Positions 49,618 through 62,562 of a stretch of DNA of 64,000 nt are shown piece by piece. How positions within the stretch are numbered: position 1 is the stretch's first letter; each line of letters starts with the position of its first letter. Source of the stretch: Straminergon stramineum (taxonomy: Eukaryota; Streptophyta; Bryopsida; Hypnales; Calliergonaceae). The notes under the pieces are model-generated. The model was not told the DNA's origin and made no database searches. It was given only the letters and a program-made list of their open reading frames with translations. Location: assembly GCA_963920665.1 (NCBI GenBank), contig OY987267.1, positions 5,208,001 to 5,272,000 of the forward strand, read 5' to 3'. The position numbers were made by a program, and so were the translations under genes.

Positions 49618-51588
49618 TGCCTAAGTGATCCCCAATTTGCAAGATTTGCTTAATCTACTTCTAGTGTTTTGGACGACTGAAAGGATGGCCCGCTGTATGT
49701 GTTGGATGGAACCTATGACAGAGTAGAATTAATCTAAGAAACCTCTAGATCATCTTTTTCCACTTCTAAAAACATAAAACTTGACCCTATCCGATATTCC
49801 TAGCCAAAGTTATGGGTGGATGAAGTTTGACCGCTACTTGGTTCCTCAAACTTCATCTATGGATTGAACCTAGTTCCCTAATTAAAAAAGATCCGAAATT
49901 TTTAGGGATGGGTCAAAAGACTTGCTCCTACCTAGATCTGGAGTTTGGTTCTAATTGGGGATTCCCATGAAATTCTCATCCAAGCCTTACCTAAACTTCA
50001 TCTGCTAATTTCCCCTAACCTATAATTCGGAATTAACTTTCCTTTTCGATCTTGTACCCTTCTTGATAGAATACTCCTAATCTCCTTAATTCTCTGTCAA
50101 TCCCTAGGTCTAGCTATTTTCATCCAATTTGATCCTAATCTTCATCCGGCAATAACTTCCTTGTTTTTGACCTGATTTGGGCGTGCCTTGGGGTTTTGGA
50201 AAGCTACGGCCTTCCTCTTTAAGTTTATGTCCTAGTAAATTACTTGACCTATAGTCCTAAGGGTCTGACCTAGGGGTAGGCCTCGGCCAGAGTTACTAAT
50301 CACTAATTAGGGCCCTTGGGAGGATTGGGAAAGGTTTAATTCATACCTAAGAACTTGATTCGTTGTTTGCACCCATCAGAAGCTCTCCCTCCTTCGCCAT
50401 GAACTCCCATGCCATGATACAACGAACCTCTGTTCTAATCATAAAATAATTTAGTACAAGAGGTTATTTGTTGGTTTTATCTTATTTCTTTTCTTATCTC
50501 TTCTTTTCCTTCAACTCTATTCTCTCTATGTACTATGGTGGCCCAACTAACCTTACCTCTACCTACGAGGCTAATCCTAAGGATGCGTCATACCATCCTC
50601 CAAGGTTGAACTACTTCTTACATCCTACATCTCACGTTTAATCTCGTGGTAATCACCTAATTTTAATCTAAGGGCCTAAGCAAGTTTTGGGGATTTCATC
50701 CCTACCTTATCTACTTTCACCACCTTCCTTCAAGTTGTCTTCCCCCTTGTCATTCCTTCTCATTCTTTTGGCCTTCCAGCATCTCTACTTTGTTTGTCTC
50801 TTCGTCCTTGTGCTGTTTGTAGGAGACGGGCTATTGGATTCCTCACTCTGTTTAGTGTCTTAGTACAAGGACTACAATACTTTTCCACCCCCTCCTCTTC
50901 TCCCTATTCCTTGGACTTGGCCAATTTCGTTTACTACTGCTAGACACTTCTTCCCCTTCCTTCATCTGCTCGTCCCTTCTCCCCAAGCCCTAGTGTCATT
51001 ATTCCAACTCCACGAACCACCAATTATTGTGAACCTTGTCCCAGCGACCAAATTATTGCGAGCTAGACCCAGCACCCCCAATGCCATAATCCAACCTCGT
51101 GCCCCAATACCATAATCCAACCCTACACCCAGTGTCGTAACCCAATCCTGTAGACCCTCGTACTGCGAGCCCACCCAACAACCCAATTACTATGAGCTCA
51201 GGCTCAACGGGTCCTATCGGTAGTTGTTGTCTCTATTTAGTGCTTGGCTTGGCCGCTGACCCACCCGGCAGTACTCGACTTGGTCCCCCCCCCCCGGGTT
51301 TAGGGTACTAGGGTTTCTGGCTAGGAAGCTAAGGTGTTGGACTGGGTTGGGGTATTGGCTATTATTTCTCCTTTTTATGCCAAGTTCTAAGGGGGGCTTG
51401 AAGGGTCATGTTTATGCTAGTAGGTGGTGAGCTAAACTTGTATAGGCAAGGACCTCATTCTATTTCTCCCTAGTTACCTCCCATGCTAATCTTGACTTCT
51501 AATCCCTACTTTTTTGGGCCTAAACCTTGGTTTGTTTCCAACACGTTTAGAGAACTAAACCTTGTGGGGCGAGGGAATACGGAGTCTC

Positions 51589-51845
51589 ACGGTTCTTCCG
51601 TGTGGTGGTTTTAACCCACCGCTAGGACTTTTCACCCCAAGGGGGTTTCAAAGCTTCACTGTGGTTTCCTCTTTTAACACACTGCTAAGACTTTTGGCCC
51701 GAGGGGGGTCCAAAGCTTCGTTGTAGTTCACACTTTTAACACACCACTAAGATTTTTCACCCAAAATGGGTTCAAAGCTTTACCATGGTTCATTCTTTTA
51801 ATACACTACTAAGACCTTTCAACCAAAGGGGGTTCAAAGCTTTCC
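51589..51845 (+). repeat. Four ~63-bp tandem repeats
   Basis: Each unit carries cttttaacacacYRctaaga followed by ttttcaccc, a g-run and ttcaaagctt. Four units in a row are diverged by about 15-25%. Confidence 0.8.
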
Positions 51846-53284
51846 CATCATGGCAAGACCTACTAACCCTTACTTTTTGTTGACCCACTCTAAGAAACAC
51901 CATGTTAGTATTGGAGGAACTAAAAGAGACCTCAACACTCAAGGAATTAGCTACATGGGGTTATTAACATGAAAGACTTCAACTAAAGGCCCCCAAAGCA
52001 GCATCGCCAATCATATGGGGGGTTGCTCTAGAGTTAGTACAATGACAAGACATAGAGAGTGACCACAAAGGTTGGCCCGCTAAGCTAATTTTTGGAGATT
52101 AACTAAAAATCGCAAAAAGATTGCGCCATTGGCTTCAGAAGGCCATTTTTAGTCATAGGAATTCCCCCCCCCCTTTTTTATCTTCAAAATCACAATGAAA
52201 TTTAGCGCCAAAACTTGGAAAAATCCCAATTATTGGAGGTTGACTTTTTTAGCAAAAGTAACTAGCCTAGGTTCCTAAGTAGGTGTAGGGGAGTGAGAAA
52301 AGACCTATCTTGGTGTCGCACCCCTTAGTGACACTTATCACCTTAAGTTCCCTTCCAATGCTTATCAAGCACCTGATACTTTAGTGGCACCAAGGGTCAC
52401 GCTCCTCTAACACTACACATGCCATGCACATCCAATGTTAGTCTCCAATTTCAACTCTTTGTGCTAAGTCTCAGCCATCGGGACTACTAACACACACACA
52501 CACACATTATGACACCGGGGCATGTTACTTGGTAACATAGGGCGGAACTTCCATCTTATTGTACAAGGACCCATGGTGGCACTACTCACCATGGTTCTAA
52601 CCGCCCTTAAGTGTCACCCCAACTCCATACTAGGCTCATTGTGTATTTGTTACTTTCCACTTCGTCACTAATCAAGATTCACCATTCGGGATACCTCACA
52701 TAGCCTAGTATGGAGTGGGACTCCACCCAACCGGTGCCACGAGACACACCCAAGTGTCCCATGGTGCCTTAGAGTGGTGGTGACCCCACACCATCAACCT
52801 TGAGTCACTGGGACTCACCAAGGCTCCAAGAGGGAGTGAGGAGGGAGACCAACCCCTCCTATAGTACTTTCTGTGGGATTCGGCAGACCCCCCCCTCCCC
52901 CCTTGTATGTCAAGGGGGACTCCTAAACACCCTTTGCTTTGAAAGACCACCCCGTTTCTCCCGATTCGCGCTAGTTTGGGACTCCCGAACTTCCACCCGG
53001 AATAACTTTGCGGTCCGGGATCCAAATCGCACATGCGACCCCATTTTCGACATTTACGAGACGCGTAGATGCCGATGGACTACTCACTTGCTCCATTAGG
53101 ACAAGTACTCGCAAAGTTATCGCCCTCCAAAGATTCGGGACACTCCCGACGCGGCCGGGACACCCCCAACTTTGAACGCCCATAACTTTTGACTCGCAAG
53201 TCCAAATCACGCGTTCTTTGGACAGCTAGAAGCGTCTTCTCAAGACCTTTCCAAGCATGTATCACATGCCCCCAAATTCGTCCG

Positions 53285-53310
53285 GATCAGAGCGCTAACA
53301 CGCTCTGATC
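53285..53310. repeat. Perfect 10-bp stem hairpin
   Basis: gatcagagcg at 53285-53294 pairs with cgctctgatc at 53301-53310 around the loop ctaaca. No T-run follows and no role is assigned. Confidence 0.6.
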
Positions 53311-54782
53311 GCTCGGGACTCCTAGTCCCCCTCACCTCATCTCTTGCAAGGCTTGGGGAGTCACCTCCAATGTCCCCCTTGCTCACCAAGGTGGCACGGG
53401 CACGCCTTGTGATGAGGATCGTGACACTTGGGCTCCATTCCACTTTCGTATGCTCCCGCTCCGCTGGTCAACTTCGTCGTGGACTTTTCATTTCATTAAT
53501 TGTCGGGGAATTTTGCAGGTTTAGGTACTTTTGACTATTGGAATGTCTTGAAACTTGTCAAAGTAGCTTATTAACATAAAAAAAGCTATCATAATTTTTA
53601 GTGGGAATTTACCACCACCTAAGGAATTTCTAGGAATTTCTCATCGCAGGTTTGGATAGTTGACATTTAGAAAGACATCTTCTAACTATCAGAAAATTCC
53701 AAACTTTTCGTCAAACCTTCCATAGGATCCTATGACACATGTGTAAGCTCATATTTTTATTCTACACATTGACCTAGGGGGGACTAAATTCACCACCTCA
53801 TATCATTATTGGCGGCCAGGGAATCTTCCACACCGGAGGAAATCTTGACGACCGACTTCACCGTTGGTTGCCGAGCATGGTTTTAACCATAAATCACCCT
53901 CCTTGGACCTAAGATTCGTCCATGGTCTTGTCTTGGAATTTTCAACATCTACAAGCCCACAATTGGGGTTCCACTATTTCATCGATGAAAAAGGGAAACT
54001 AGAACCTATCTCTAGGAACTGACTCCTATGCCTTACTAGGGTTCCTTCAACCAATTCTAGCCTAGAGATGTCCTCTCTATGTAGGGTTTTGAGCTTGATA
54101 CGCCCATCACTTGCATTTGTCCAATTTGCCACGATTAATTGGGTTCTAACCCATTTACAACTCATGGTTGGGCCATTCTAGCTATAATATTCTAAAATTA
54201 GACCAAATACTATATTGGTATGTGACACACCTACTTTGGTTCTACATTCTTTGGGGGGCTTTTTGAATATAAAATTGCATTTAAAATAAGAAAATATGAA
54301 AAAAAAAGAGTGAGCCCTTGGTGACGAATTAGGGGCTCATACCAAGTAACAACAATAAGATATCGACTTACTCAACTAGTGTCTTTCCTAAAACCTTACT
54401 AGCCAATGCTAACAACATGTTCTTAGACGTCCAACCACACCTTCCAACCAGTAGAGATCACCCTAGACCAACATCACTAGCTAGTCATAGTGGCAACTCG
54501 TTAGCTCTTGGGGTGTTCAACCACATTACCAGTGCTATACTTCAATGGTTAGACGAAGATCCCAACCTTACAACCAAACGCTTAGGGGGAGAACCATCCA
54601 TTTGTGATCTGAAGGCGACAACTTAGAACAAACAAGGCAATCTACCCCAAGAAAAAATTACTCGCAAGGACTCAAAAAACTCAACATAATTATTGGCCAC
54701 ATGGGGGGTACATGAATAGCCAAGCATTAACATCTTTTGACTGTGTGGAGAGTGCTAGGTATACTTTCACCAAAATTTTGTC

Positions 54783-57700
54783 ATGAAGTTCAAATTATTA
54801 TCGTAAAATGTGAGAGGATTGAATGATCCTTTAGCCATTGAGAATTTGTGGCATTATATCAACAAGAACCCTATCGACTTCTTATTTATACAAGAACACA
54901 AACTTCAAGGATCAGGTGTTATACAACTTGGCCCTTCCTTTTGGAAATGAGCAACTACATTTTGTAGTGAAGTTGAATTAGGATACACACTAGATGGTAG
55001 GAATGCAGGCAAAAGAGGAGTTGTGTCCCTCATTGCTCCCAAGTGGTTAAAATTAATCACCTAATCTGGCTCATTATATAGTGGTCAGGTGCACTAGTTT
55101 ATTCTTTTCCACATTCTAGGAGGTGATTTAGGTTTTGTAAACATCTATGCACCTCATGACCCCCACCCCAGATGTATTATGGAGGAAACTATGTCTTGGG
55201 AGTTACCTCATTCATGCAAATGGATAATGGTGGGTGACTTTAACATGGTAGAGCATCGCAAAGATAAGTCTAGTATGTGCAGGAAAATGCAGCCAACTCA
55301 AGAGAGACTCTTGTTTAATGGGCTCAAGGATGCTATTCAAGTTGAAGAATTGTCACTGATTCTTCCCAGCTTCAATTTCTCCTAGGATAACTCGAGATCT
55401 AATACCGCTAGAGTGATGGCCCAGTTAGATTGATTTTATATCTTCCATGACTCTACCTCAAGTCCTCATACTATCATAGAATACAAAATCAAAGGCAACC
55501 ATACGCGCTTCAACCATTGCCCAGTCTCCATGATTATCGAACTAGCTAAGACTTTCTCCCACCCAAGCTGATGGGTGTTGTCTTCTTTTTACCTCGAGGA
55601 AGCTGCCTCAAGCATACGCCAGGTATGGACACTTTCATTTTTCGCCAAGTTGAAAAGGGTCACAAAGTTTTACAAGAATTTTTGTATCAAACATGCTCAA
55701 ACTAGTAGGGAGCACAAAAATGCCTTATGCACAAGTCTTGAGAAGAAAACCATCCAATTGCAAGAGTACCTACATTTAACGGAGATTCAAAAGGAAGTTG
55801 AATCCATTCAAGCCAACCTTTCACTGTTCAAAACATGACAAATCAAAGGGCAAAAGATACACTTGAGAGTTCGCTGGAGGCTATATGGTGATCGACTCTC
55901 ATTGGAGTTTTTTTTATTTGTCAGAGAAACCTGTTAACCCATTATGTTGTCCTTTAAAGAAATTATTAATTGGCTTACTTTAGCTTCCTCAAAATAATTA
56001 TTGATATTTTAGAAATCTCAAGATAATTATATCAGAGGATAAAGTATGCTAGACTACATGGAACATAAATATTCACATATATAAAAATATTAAATACAAA
56101 AGTTATTAATTCATGAAAATGACAAATTATATTGATTCCTGTATTTTGGATCACTTTCAAGAATTAACTAAAATTAGGAAAACACAAAAGTATTAGATAT
56201 GATAATGCAGAATCTTAAATAATATACTTCAGAATACAAGATTGACAAATTAATAATGAGTAAAAATATCTTAATTCACAAGTTATTAATTTTACAAAAG
56301 ACCACTTCAGCACAGACAAGGAAGACCAAAGCGGCAATATAACTTAATTAGAACATAGAGTTACTAGGCTAATTATAGGAAAGAATTAGTTAGGAAAAGG
56401 TAGTTAGGAAAATTATAGGAGGAATAGTCTTAGACCTATTTCCAAGGTTAAACGGTTAGGGTTATTTTAATAGTCCCCTATCACTGGGGAAAACTATATA
56501 AAGAGGCAAATTCCTCATTCAAAAATAACAAATAAAAGAAAAAAAGATATAAAAGACTTACAACAAAGACAAAGCTTAAAAAGAAAACAAGTCAAAAGAA
56601 ATAAGAGATTCAAGACCAATTGAAGAATTGAAGATAATAATAAAAAATCATGTCTCACAAAATCAAGCAAAGACTTAAAAAGCTTAAAGAAATTAAAGAT
56701 CAACATCGATTCCTAGTTCATTACAAATTGGAAATACAAAGAATTAGATTGATGTAATTCTATTGCAAAGAATAAAATTACATGAAGTGAAAAAGTGTAT
56801 TTCAAAACCCCAATCAACACATCCATTACAGAATTATGTAACTCTACAGTCTATAGGTACCATTCAACAGGGGCGTTAGGACCTAGAGAATATTTGCACT
56901 GACTTTTATTCGCGGTTGTATACTCAGAACCACCCATCAACCCAGGAGCTATTAGATAGAGAAGCTATTTTGTCACGTGTACCCAATAGGTTCACCCCAT
57001 TGATGGCACAAGTTTTAAATTCCCCTCTCACCAATGAGGAGCTTCACTCAATGTTCACCTAGATGACCTTCAAGAGAAGTCTAGGTCTAGACGAGATTAT
57101 GGTTGAATTTTTCTGTTGCTTCTAGGATATTCTTGGAGATGAATTTTCAGTGATGGTTAGAGATTCCATCACCCAAGGCCGTTTTCCTCGAGGTATGACC
57201 TCATGCACAATTATTCTACTCTTTAAGTCTAGGGATGTAGCAGACTTGTCTAATTGGCACCCTATAACACTTTGAAACATCTCTTACAAAATAGTTGCAA
57301 AAGCCTTACAAATCAAACTGCAGGGCCTACTCCAAGACACCATTAGTCAAGATCAATCGGCCTTCCTCCCATCTAGACATATTCTAACCAATATTCTCCT
57401 TCAATATGAAACCATAGAGTGGGCTAAGGAGTCTAAACAGAACCTAATTTTCCTTAAATTGGACTTCACCAAAGCTTATGATGTTGTCTCATAGGATTTT
57501 CTCTTTCCAGTGATAGGGAAAATCGGCATTCCAAACTCCTTTTTCCATATATTCAAGATGCTCTTACAAGATGCATTTGACTCGGTTTCCCCTAATAGCA
57601 AGGCCACTACTACTTTTCCTATTTCTGAGGAAGGTGATAAGGGTGCCCCTTGGCCCCCTATCTCTTTCTTATTATTGGAGAAGCCCTAAATATAGAAGCT

Positions 57701-59716
57701 ATCGTGGAGAAACAGAAAGGGCAAATTCAAGGCATTACTCTATCCAATAGTGTTAGTCAATAGTTGTTGTCTCAATATGTAGATGACACAGGCTTATCCA
57801 TCTTAGGCAGAGAAATTTATTTGCGCGACACCATTTCTCTTCTTCACAAATTTGGAGCAACATCTAGGCTCATCATCAATTGGACCAAAAGTATTGAATA
57901 TTGGTTATCCAAACTTCCGAAGCTAGCTTGGACAGACTTATATGAATTCACTTGGGCTCCCCAAGGGTCAATGACCAAACTACTTGGAGCCCCTTTAGGC
58001 ATCACCTTACAGACAAAAGACATTGACGAATTTCTTCACCAAAAAATTGCAAAGAAACTAACATATTGGACCTCATGGCGCCTCTCTCTTGCAAGGAGAG
58101 CTCTCATAGTCAATGCTATCCTTCTTCCTACCCTATACTACTTTGTAGCCATTTGGAGTGGGTTCCTAAAGGCCATGTGTTCCATCCTCAAAAGCCTCCG
58201 CAATCATTTATGGAGTGGGACTGAACACTAAACACACACCAGAGTTATTTGGGATGACTGTTGTCTACCCAAAGCCATTGGAGGATTAACTTTGTTGGAT
58301 CCAAAGATCTCTCTTACAACTTTACTTGCCAAATGGATACTTTTTGCCATAGAACGAGGTATCTCCAACTTGAAGATTCTTCTTAAGTTTAGGATATCTA
58401 AGATGAAGCCTCATCCACAACTAGGATATTGGTATCCCTCCCAAGAATGGCTCATGCTGCACACACCTTCCCTAACAAGAGGATCTAGAGTCTCGAACAT
58501 AATTTCAATAGCATAGTGTTGTCTAGTTAAATACATTGAACCCACCCAATCCATCACTGTTGAAGAGGTTTTCAAAACTAATCTGTGGTGGACTACACAT
58601 TATATAGGTTCTAACTTTCATTTTGCACAAGGAAGAGCCCAAGAACTAGCTCAACTAGGTTTAAGAACCATTGGAGATATCTAGGACAACGTTCAACGTA
58701 ACTTCAAACCTTGGAATGAAATTGCAACATCTTTTACCTTAACTGAATGTGACCTCAGGCCATGGAGATTTTTAATTTCCCATATTCCTTTGGAATGGAT
58801 AGCTCTCCTTACTAACCCACCCAATCAGGTTCAGCTCAACAAATGGGTTGGATTCTACTCCAATAAGGCCAACAAACTTCCATATCTCATTTGGAAAGCT
58901 ATCAAGCCCACCTACCGAGCATCCCCGACTTTGTTTCAATATATCTCCATTCTAGCTATAGCTATGGAAGCAACTTTAGGTCACTTATCATTGCACTTAT
59001 ATTTTCTACCGCCCTCCAATGTCGCTCAAGTCTACTAGGGTTTTGTCCTACGCCTCAAAATATTGAAGCGACTGAAGCATGGAACCGGACCACCAATTTT
59101 CTTTTTCACAGGAACTACTCAAAATTTATCATTTGATTTGGGCAGATGGAAGTGGGCCAATGGACTACCGTTAATGTCGTATACTACAGCTGTGGGTAGA
59201 CACCTTCTTTTGAAACCACGGCAGCTCAAAAGACCCATCTCAGCAAAATGGCTTAGTTTCCTCCCCATTGATTATCTGCTAGACTGGAAGGATTTATGGT
59301 ATAAGACTCAGTCGCAAAAGGAAGTGGCCTTCATGTGGTTAGTTTGGCACTCCGTAGTGGTCATCCACTCTAGGAAGGCGTGCATCAACCAAGAAATAGA
59401 CATCCATTGCAATTGTTGTCCCAATGACGTTGCAAAGACCCTACTCCATTGTTTTTACTTATGCCCAAGAGCTTTGGAGGTTTGGGATTTTGCTCAGTCT
59501 ATTTTGTTCCATTTGTAGGGTGATCAACCAACTATGGAATCACCACAAAGCTTTAATCCACACCAATGTATTTTGGGGGACCCAATTCCTCGTAGGTATT
59601 TGCGTCTACTAACCATATGGACCTTGTTTAGGGGGTCCATACTGTGGATCATATGGATTGTTGGGAATAGTACGGTGTTCATTCAATGTCACTGGTTTCA
59701 AGAAGTGGCTCACTAA
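54783..59716 (+). pseudogene. LINE ORF2 (endonuclease-reverse transcriptase), broken
   Basis: From ATG 54783 the frame gives S-stop-NVRGLND, where the usual Trp codon has become TAA, then DFLFIQEHKLQ, NIYAPHDPHPR (about 55140) and VGDFNMV (about 55232), the AP-endonuclease landmarks; NHCPV near 55500 stands where SDHxPV is expected. Reverse transcriptase motifs follow: a PIT motif (about 57260), QDQSAFLPSRHI (about 57350), KLDFTKAYDVVS (about 57457) and QYVDDT (about 57773). The zinc domain has CNCC ... LHCFYLC (about 59410-59465). Many stops and frame changes. A probable LTR interrupts it at 55932-56869. Confidence 0.85.
55932..56869 (+). mobile_element. Probable solo LTR inserted in LINE ORF2
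   Basis: Foreign AT-rich sequence splits the endonuclease-RT linker of the LINE. It begins tgttaaccc and ends ttcaaca, has a TATA-like ctatataaagagg at about 56494 and aataaaatt at about 56770, as in an LTR with U3, R and U5. No internal retroelement follows, so it would be a solo LTR. Matching 5-bp duplications were not found, so the ends are approximate. Confidence 0.5.
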
Positions 59717-60025
59717 GCCCTGTAGGTGGCCTTACTAGATTCAGGGAGAATTGCCCAACTCAAAGTGCAAGGGGTCACTCGAAGTTGTCCAAATCACACT
59801 TAGGAAATTTGGAGGAAATTCGATCAGATTTGGCTTCAATCACCAATATTGGCTAGTAGGTCCCATAGCAACACTCAGTGGAATAGCATCAGTCCCTCTG
59901 TGTACGTTGACGTAGTTTTTCTTTCCTTCTTTTGCTTGCCTTCTCTTCATTGTCTGGCCTTGGTGGCTTGGCTATTTTGTAGTTACTCTATTTTTAATGC
60001 AGTGGGCTTGTCTAACTTGTTCAAA

Positions 60026-60041
60026 AAATAAAATAAAAAAT
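60026..60041 (+). other. A-rich tail of the LINE
   Basis: The sequence caaaaaataaaataaaaaa closes the element about 300 bp after the last ORF2-like frame, consistent with a retrotransposed L1 3' end. Confidence 0.7.
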
Positions 60042-61529
60042 GGAATGATTATAAGCTTGCCATATATACATAACTCTAGAAAATCAATTTCCAATTTTTG
60101 TTTACGAAAAAAGTGATTTTTTTAATCTACTCGGACTACCCATTTAGGAAAAAAGTAACATATTAGGCTATAACTTTTGATTCATATTTCCAAATGTCAT
60201 GAAATTTAGTTTATATAAGGATATTCCTCATATCCGCCTTCTCTTAAAATTTGGGCCCAAAATATGAAAATCTCCAATCACACATATCTACCTAAAATTG
60301 CTATGTAGCCCCAAAACACATGCTAGTCCTTTAGGGATTAACCAATTGGTGCATTCTTCATTTTTCTAATGTTCTAAAAAGTAATCTATTGGACACCGTT
60401 CACCATGGCAACATCATATGGCTTAAGGGTTGCAAACTTTTATATACGACAACTTTTGAGCTATGATTGCATTGTGCTATATATTTTTGTAGAAGTTTGA
60501 ATTACCTCACTACAACTTTTGTTAATGCTAACACAATTCCTTCTCTAATCCTTATTGAAATGCAAGTGCCTGAAACACTGATGTAGTTATTTTAGTCACT
60601 GCAATAGTGGTACATAATATTGATTTCCAATATCTAACATGTGATAATTGAGTCTTGACATTTGCCTTCACTATTAAATCCAAATCAATGTATAGGGAGT
60701 CCCGGCATTTAATTACAAGCTAGCCAATTGATTTTGATAATTTTCGAACAAGGTAGAAAATTGTAGGAAGTGGTTCTGCATGAAAAAATGAGATTTTCAG
60801 ATATAGACTAGTTAGGAAAAAAAAACTTCTGCAATTTTGTTGTCCATTCTAGGAGTAAGTAGGAAAATTATTGATTTACATGCCTTTTTTGCAACTGACA
60901 ACCGACCAGGCACATAATTCCTAGGAAATTATTTGTACATATATAGAGAATTTCTTTTGTAGTATATTCAATGTCTTATACTTTGCTCACAACATCTGAT
61001 GTAATCGGCCTTAAGTACATGGGATTCCCAAACAAGTAAAATAGTTAAGTCTTCTCATTTGGAGGCAGCTGTCTTTTGCCATTGAGACTTGGAAAAACTT
61101 CTATAATATTGAGTTTATGACACTTCACTTGCAATACTAACCAACCTCTGAAAAGTACTTGGACCCTTTTTGGATCCTTGTATTTTCTGAAGGCTACATC
61201 CTTGACCCTAAGATGGTAGGGGCTTTGCCAAGTTCAACAGACTAGCAAAAGATATTCTGAGAAAAAAAATTGGAAGTGAAGGGCAAGAACACTTGAACCA
61301 AAAAATGGGGAATGAATTAAAATCCACCACCAAAACACAAAACTGGCCCCATTTTTGACATTTAGGAAAGCGGCAAATTGAAAAACGAAAATGGCAGCTA
61401 ATTGCCTAATTCCATTAGGAAATGGGGATGTCAACCGATAAACTTACACCCTCTAGGCCCACTTCCAGATGAAATTTGAAAAATCCGAGACACCTTTTAG
61501 AAGCTAGAAATTCTCCGATTTTCCTACAG
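60042..61529. other. Intergenic AT-rich DNA
   Basis: No supported gene or repeat was seen. Confidence 0.5.
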
Positions 61530-61679
61530 AACTCCCCGGACTGTGGTCCAAATGCCTTGAGCAGAAATGAGGTCATACCCTTGCTGAAAAAGCAAGGATC
61601 CTTCTACGGCTCATTAATCACCGGCGGTAAACGCAGCACGCGTTTTTTAAGAGTGGATGATTTGTACGAACAGCACTAA
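61530..61679 (+). CDS. Possible terminal exon of an unidentified gene
   Basis: After a good acceptor (ttttcctacag) the frame reads 49 codons to a TAA at 61677: NSPDCGPNALSRNEVIPLLK, then GSFYGSLITGG and FLRVDDLYEQH. Composition is protein-like and GC is higher than in the surroundings. A poly(A) signal aataaa follows at 61687-61692. No upstream exon was identified, since TE-derived DNA lies immediately upstream, so it may be an orphaned exon. Family not recognised. Confidence 0.3.
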   Translation, partial: NSPDCGPNALSRNEVIPLLKKQGSFYGSLITGGKRSTRFLRVDDLYEQH

Positions 61680-61686
61680 GATGCAT

Positions 61687-61692
61687 AATAAA
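61687..61692 (+). terminator. Candidate poly(A) signal
   Basis: aataaa lies 8 bp after the stop of the putative exon 61530-61679. It supports that exon only weakly, because such hexamers are common in AT-rich DNA. Confidence 0.25.
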
Positions 61693-61846
61693 GAACAGAT
61701 TCAATATACACAGTACAAACTGCAGCGAAGGTCATAGTAGAGACAAGAGACCAAAATTAGTCCTTGTGAGAAATTCAGCATTATAATCAGCCATGATAAT
61801 ATGGCTGCAACAACCAGTGTCAAACTAGTGCCATATCCAGAGGCTT

Positions 61847-62478
61847 TTATCTTGTGTACAAGAAGTTCCGATTGGGGACTTCAAACCAGTAGTACAAGTT
61901 GTACTTCAGTTCTGCACTTCCACTTCCAGGAATAGCGGCGGCAGCGGACTTCAGCATGCTGGAAGCTACGACCTGCAATAACAACAATTACAGATGTCAG
62001 CTAAACATATATTAGTATAATAAATGGAACTCGCTAGACAAGAAATTCAAAAATAACGCATTTCTGGAATTAATAATACACTAAAATATGGACAACGAGG
62101 CACCCAGACTCTAGTCTATTGACTATTGTCATGTCTGGAATTAATACTGCACTATTGGCACACTACCTGCAAATTGAAAAGGACCCTGGGTGCCAAAACT
62201 TAACGAGAAAATGTAGACGAGCTCTGGAGTAGACGAACATACCTTCAGCCTCAACCATATATGCACGTCAGGAGGCGCTGCAGGCACCAGCGTGTCGAAG
62301 AAACCGAACTAAATATCACAAGTAGGGTCCAAGAATATCTGTACAATTACAATGAACTCAATCAGAAACGAAGCTTGTTATAGATCGGTCAAGCAGTAGT
62401 CATCAGTTACGAAAATCACCTCAGTTTTTTCACAAACAAACGATGATTCCAAATATGACGTGAATGTGGCGAAGATAC
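61847..62478 (-). CDS. Spliced C-terminal ORF downstream of DEK1, unidentified
   Basis: Three minus-strand exons join in one frame: 62420-62478 (GIFATFTSYLESSFVCEKTE, first codon split), 62243-62308 (FGFFDTLVPAAPPDVHIWLR plus LK) and 61847-61972 (VVASSMLKSAAAAIPGSG, then ELKYNLYYWFEVPN, stop). Each junction has consensus sites (gag|gtgatt, attgcag|gtc, aag|gtatgt). The exons begin about 85 bp after the DEK1 stop. The upstream start is not visible: the phase-1 entry would need an exon ending in g, possibly from the same transcript. It could instead be a spliced DEK1 3' UTR whose open frame is chance. Family not recognised. Confidence 0.3.
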
Positions 62479-62562
62479 CTGCTTTTACAAGTTGGAGTAA
62501 TGACATAAACAACAGACGCCCGAAAGCTAAGTCCGTACCGCATCCAACCTTCCCATTACCAT

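Larger units (their letters stand above)
49730..54340. mobile_element. Unclassified 4.6-kb insertion in the LINE
   Basis: This block differs in composition (C-rich, balanced GC) from the LINE and separates ORF1 from its apparent tail. It contains a four-unit tandem repeat (51589-51845), C-runs (about 51286, 52165), a short CA microsatellite (about 52492-52506) and a hairpin (53285-53310), and ends near an A-run (about 54298). No protein domain was recognised, so it may be a noncoding retroelement derivative. Boundaries are approximate. Confidence 0.4.
47950..60041 (+). mobile_element. L1-type LINE, decayed, with two later insertions
   Basis: In order: an ORF1-like frame with a zinc knuckle (48157 on), an AP-type endonuclease, a reverse transcriptase with a YVDD box, a C-terminal zinc domain (zf-RVT type) and an A-rich tail (60026-60041). 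This is the standard plant L1 order. Multiple in-frame stops and frameshifts show it is dead. It is interrupted at about 49.73-54.34 kb and at about 55.93-56.87 kb. The 5' end and target duplication were not found. Confidence 0.85.

Noticed and set aside
52705..53265. Overlapping frames of 60-109 aa on both strands
   Set aside because: They reflect higher GC and lack of stops in the insertion; no domain seen on either strand.
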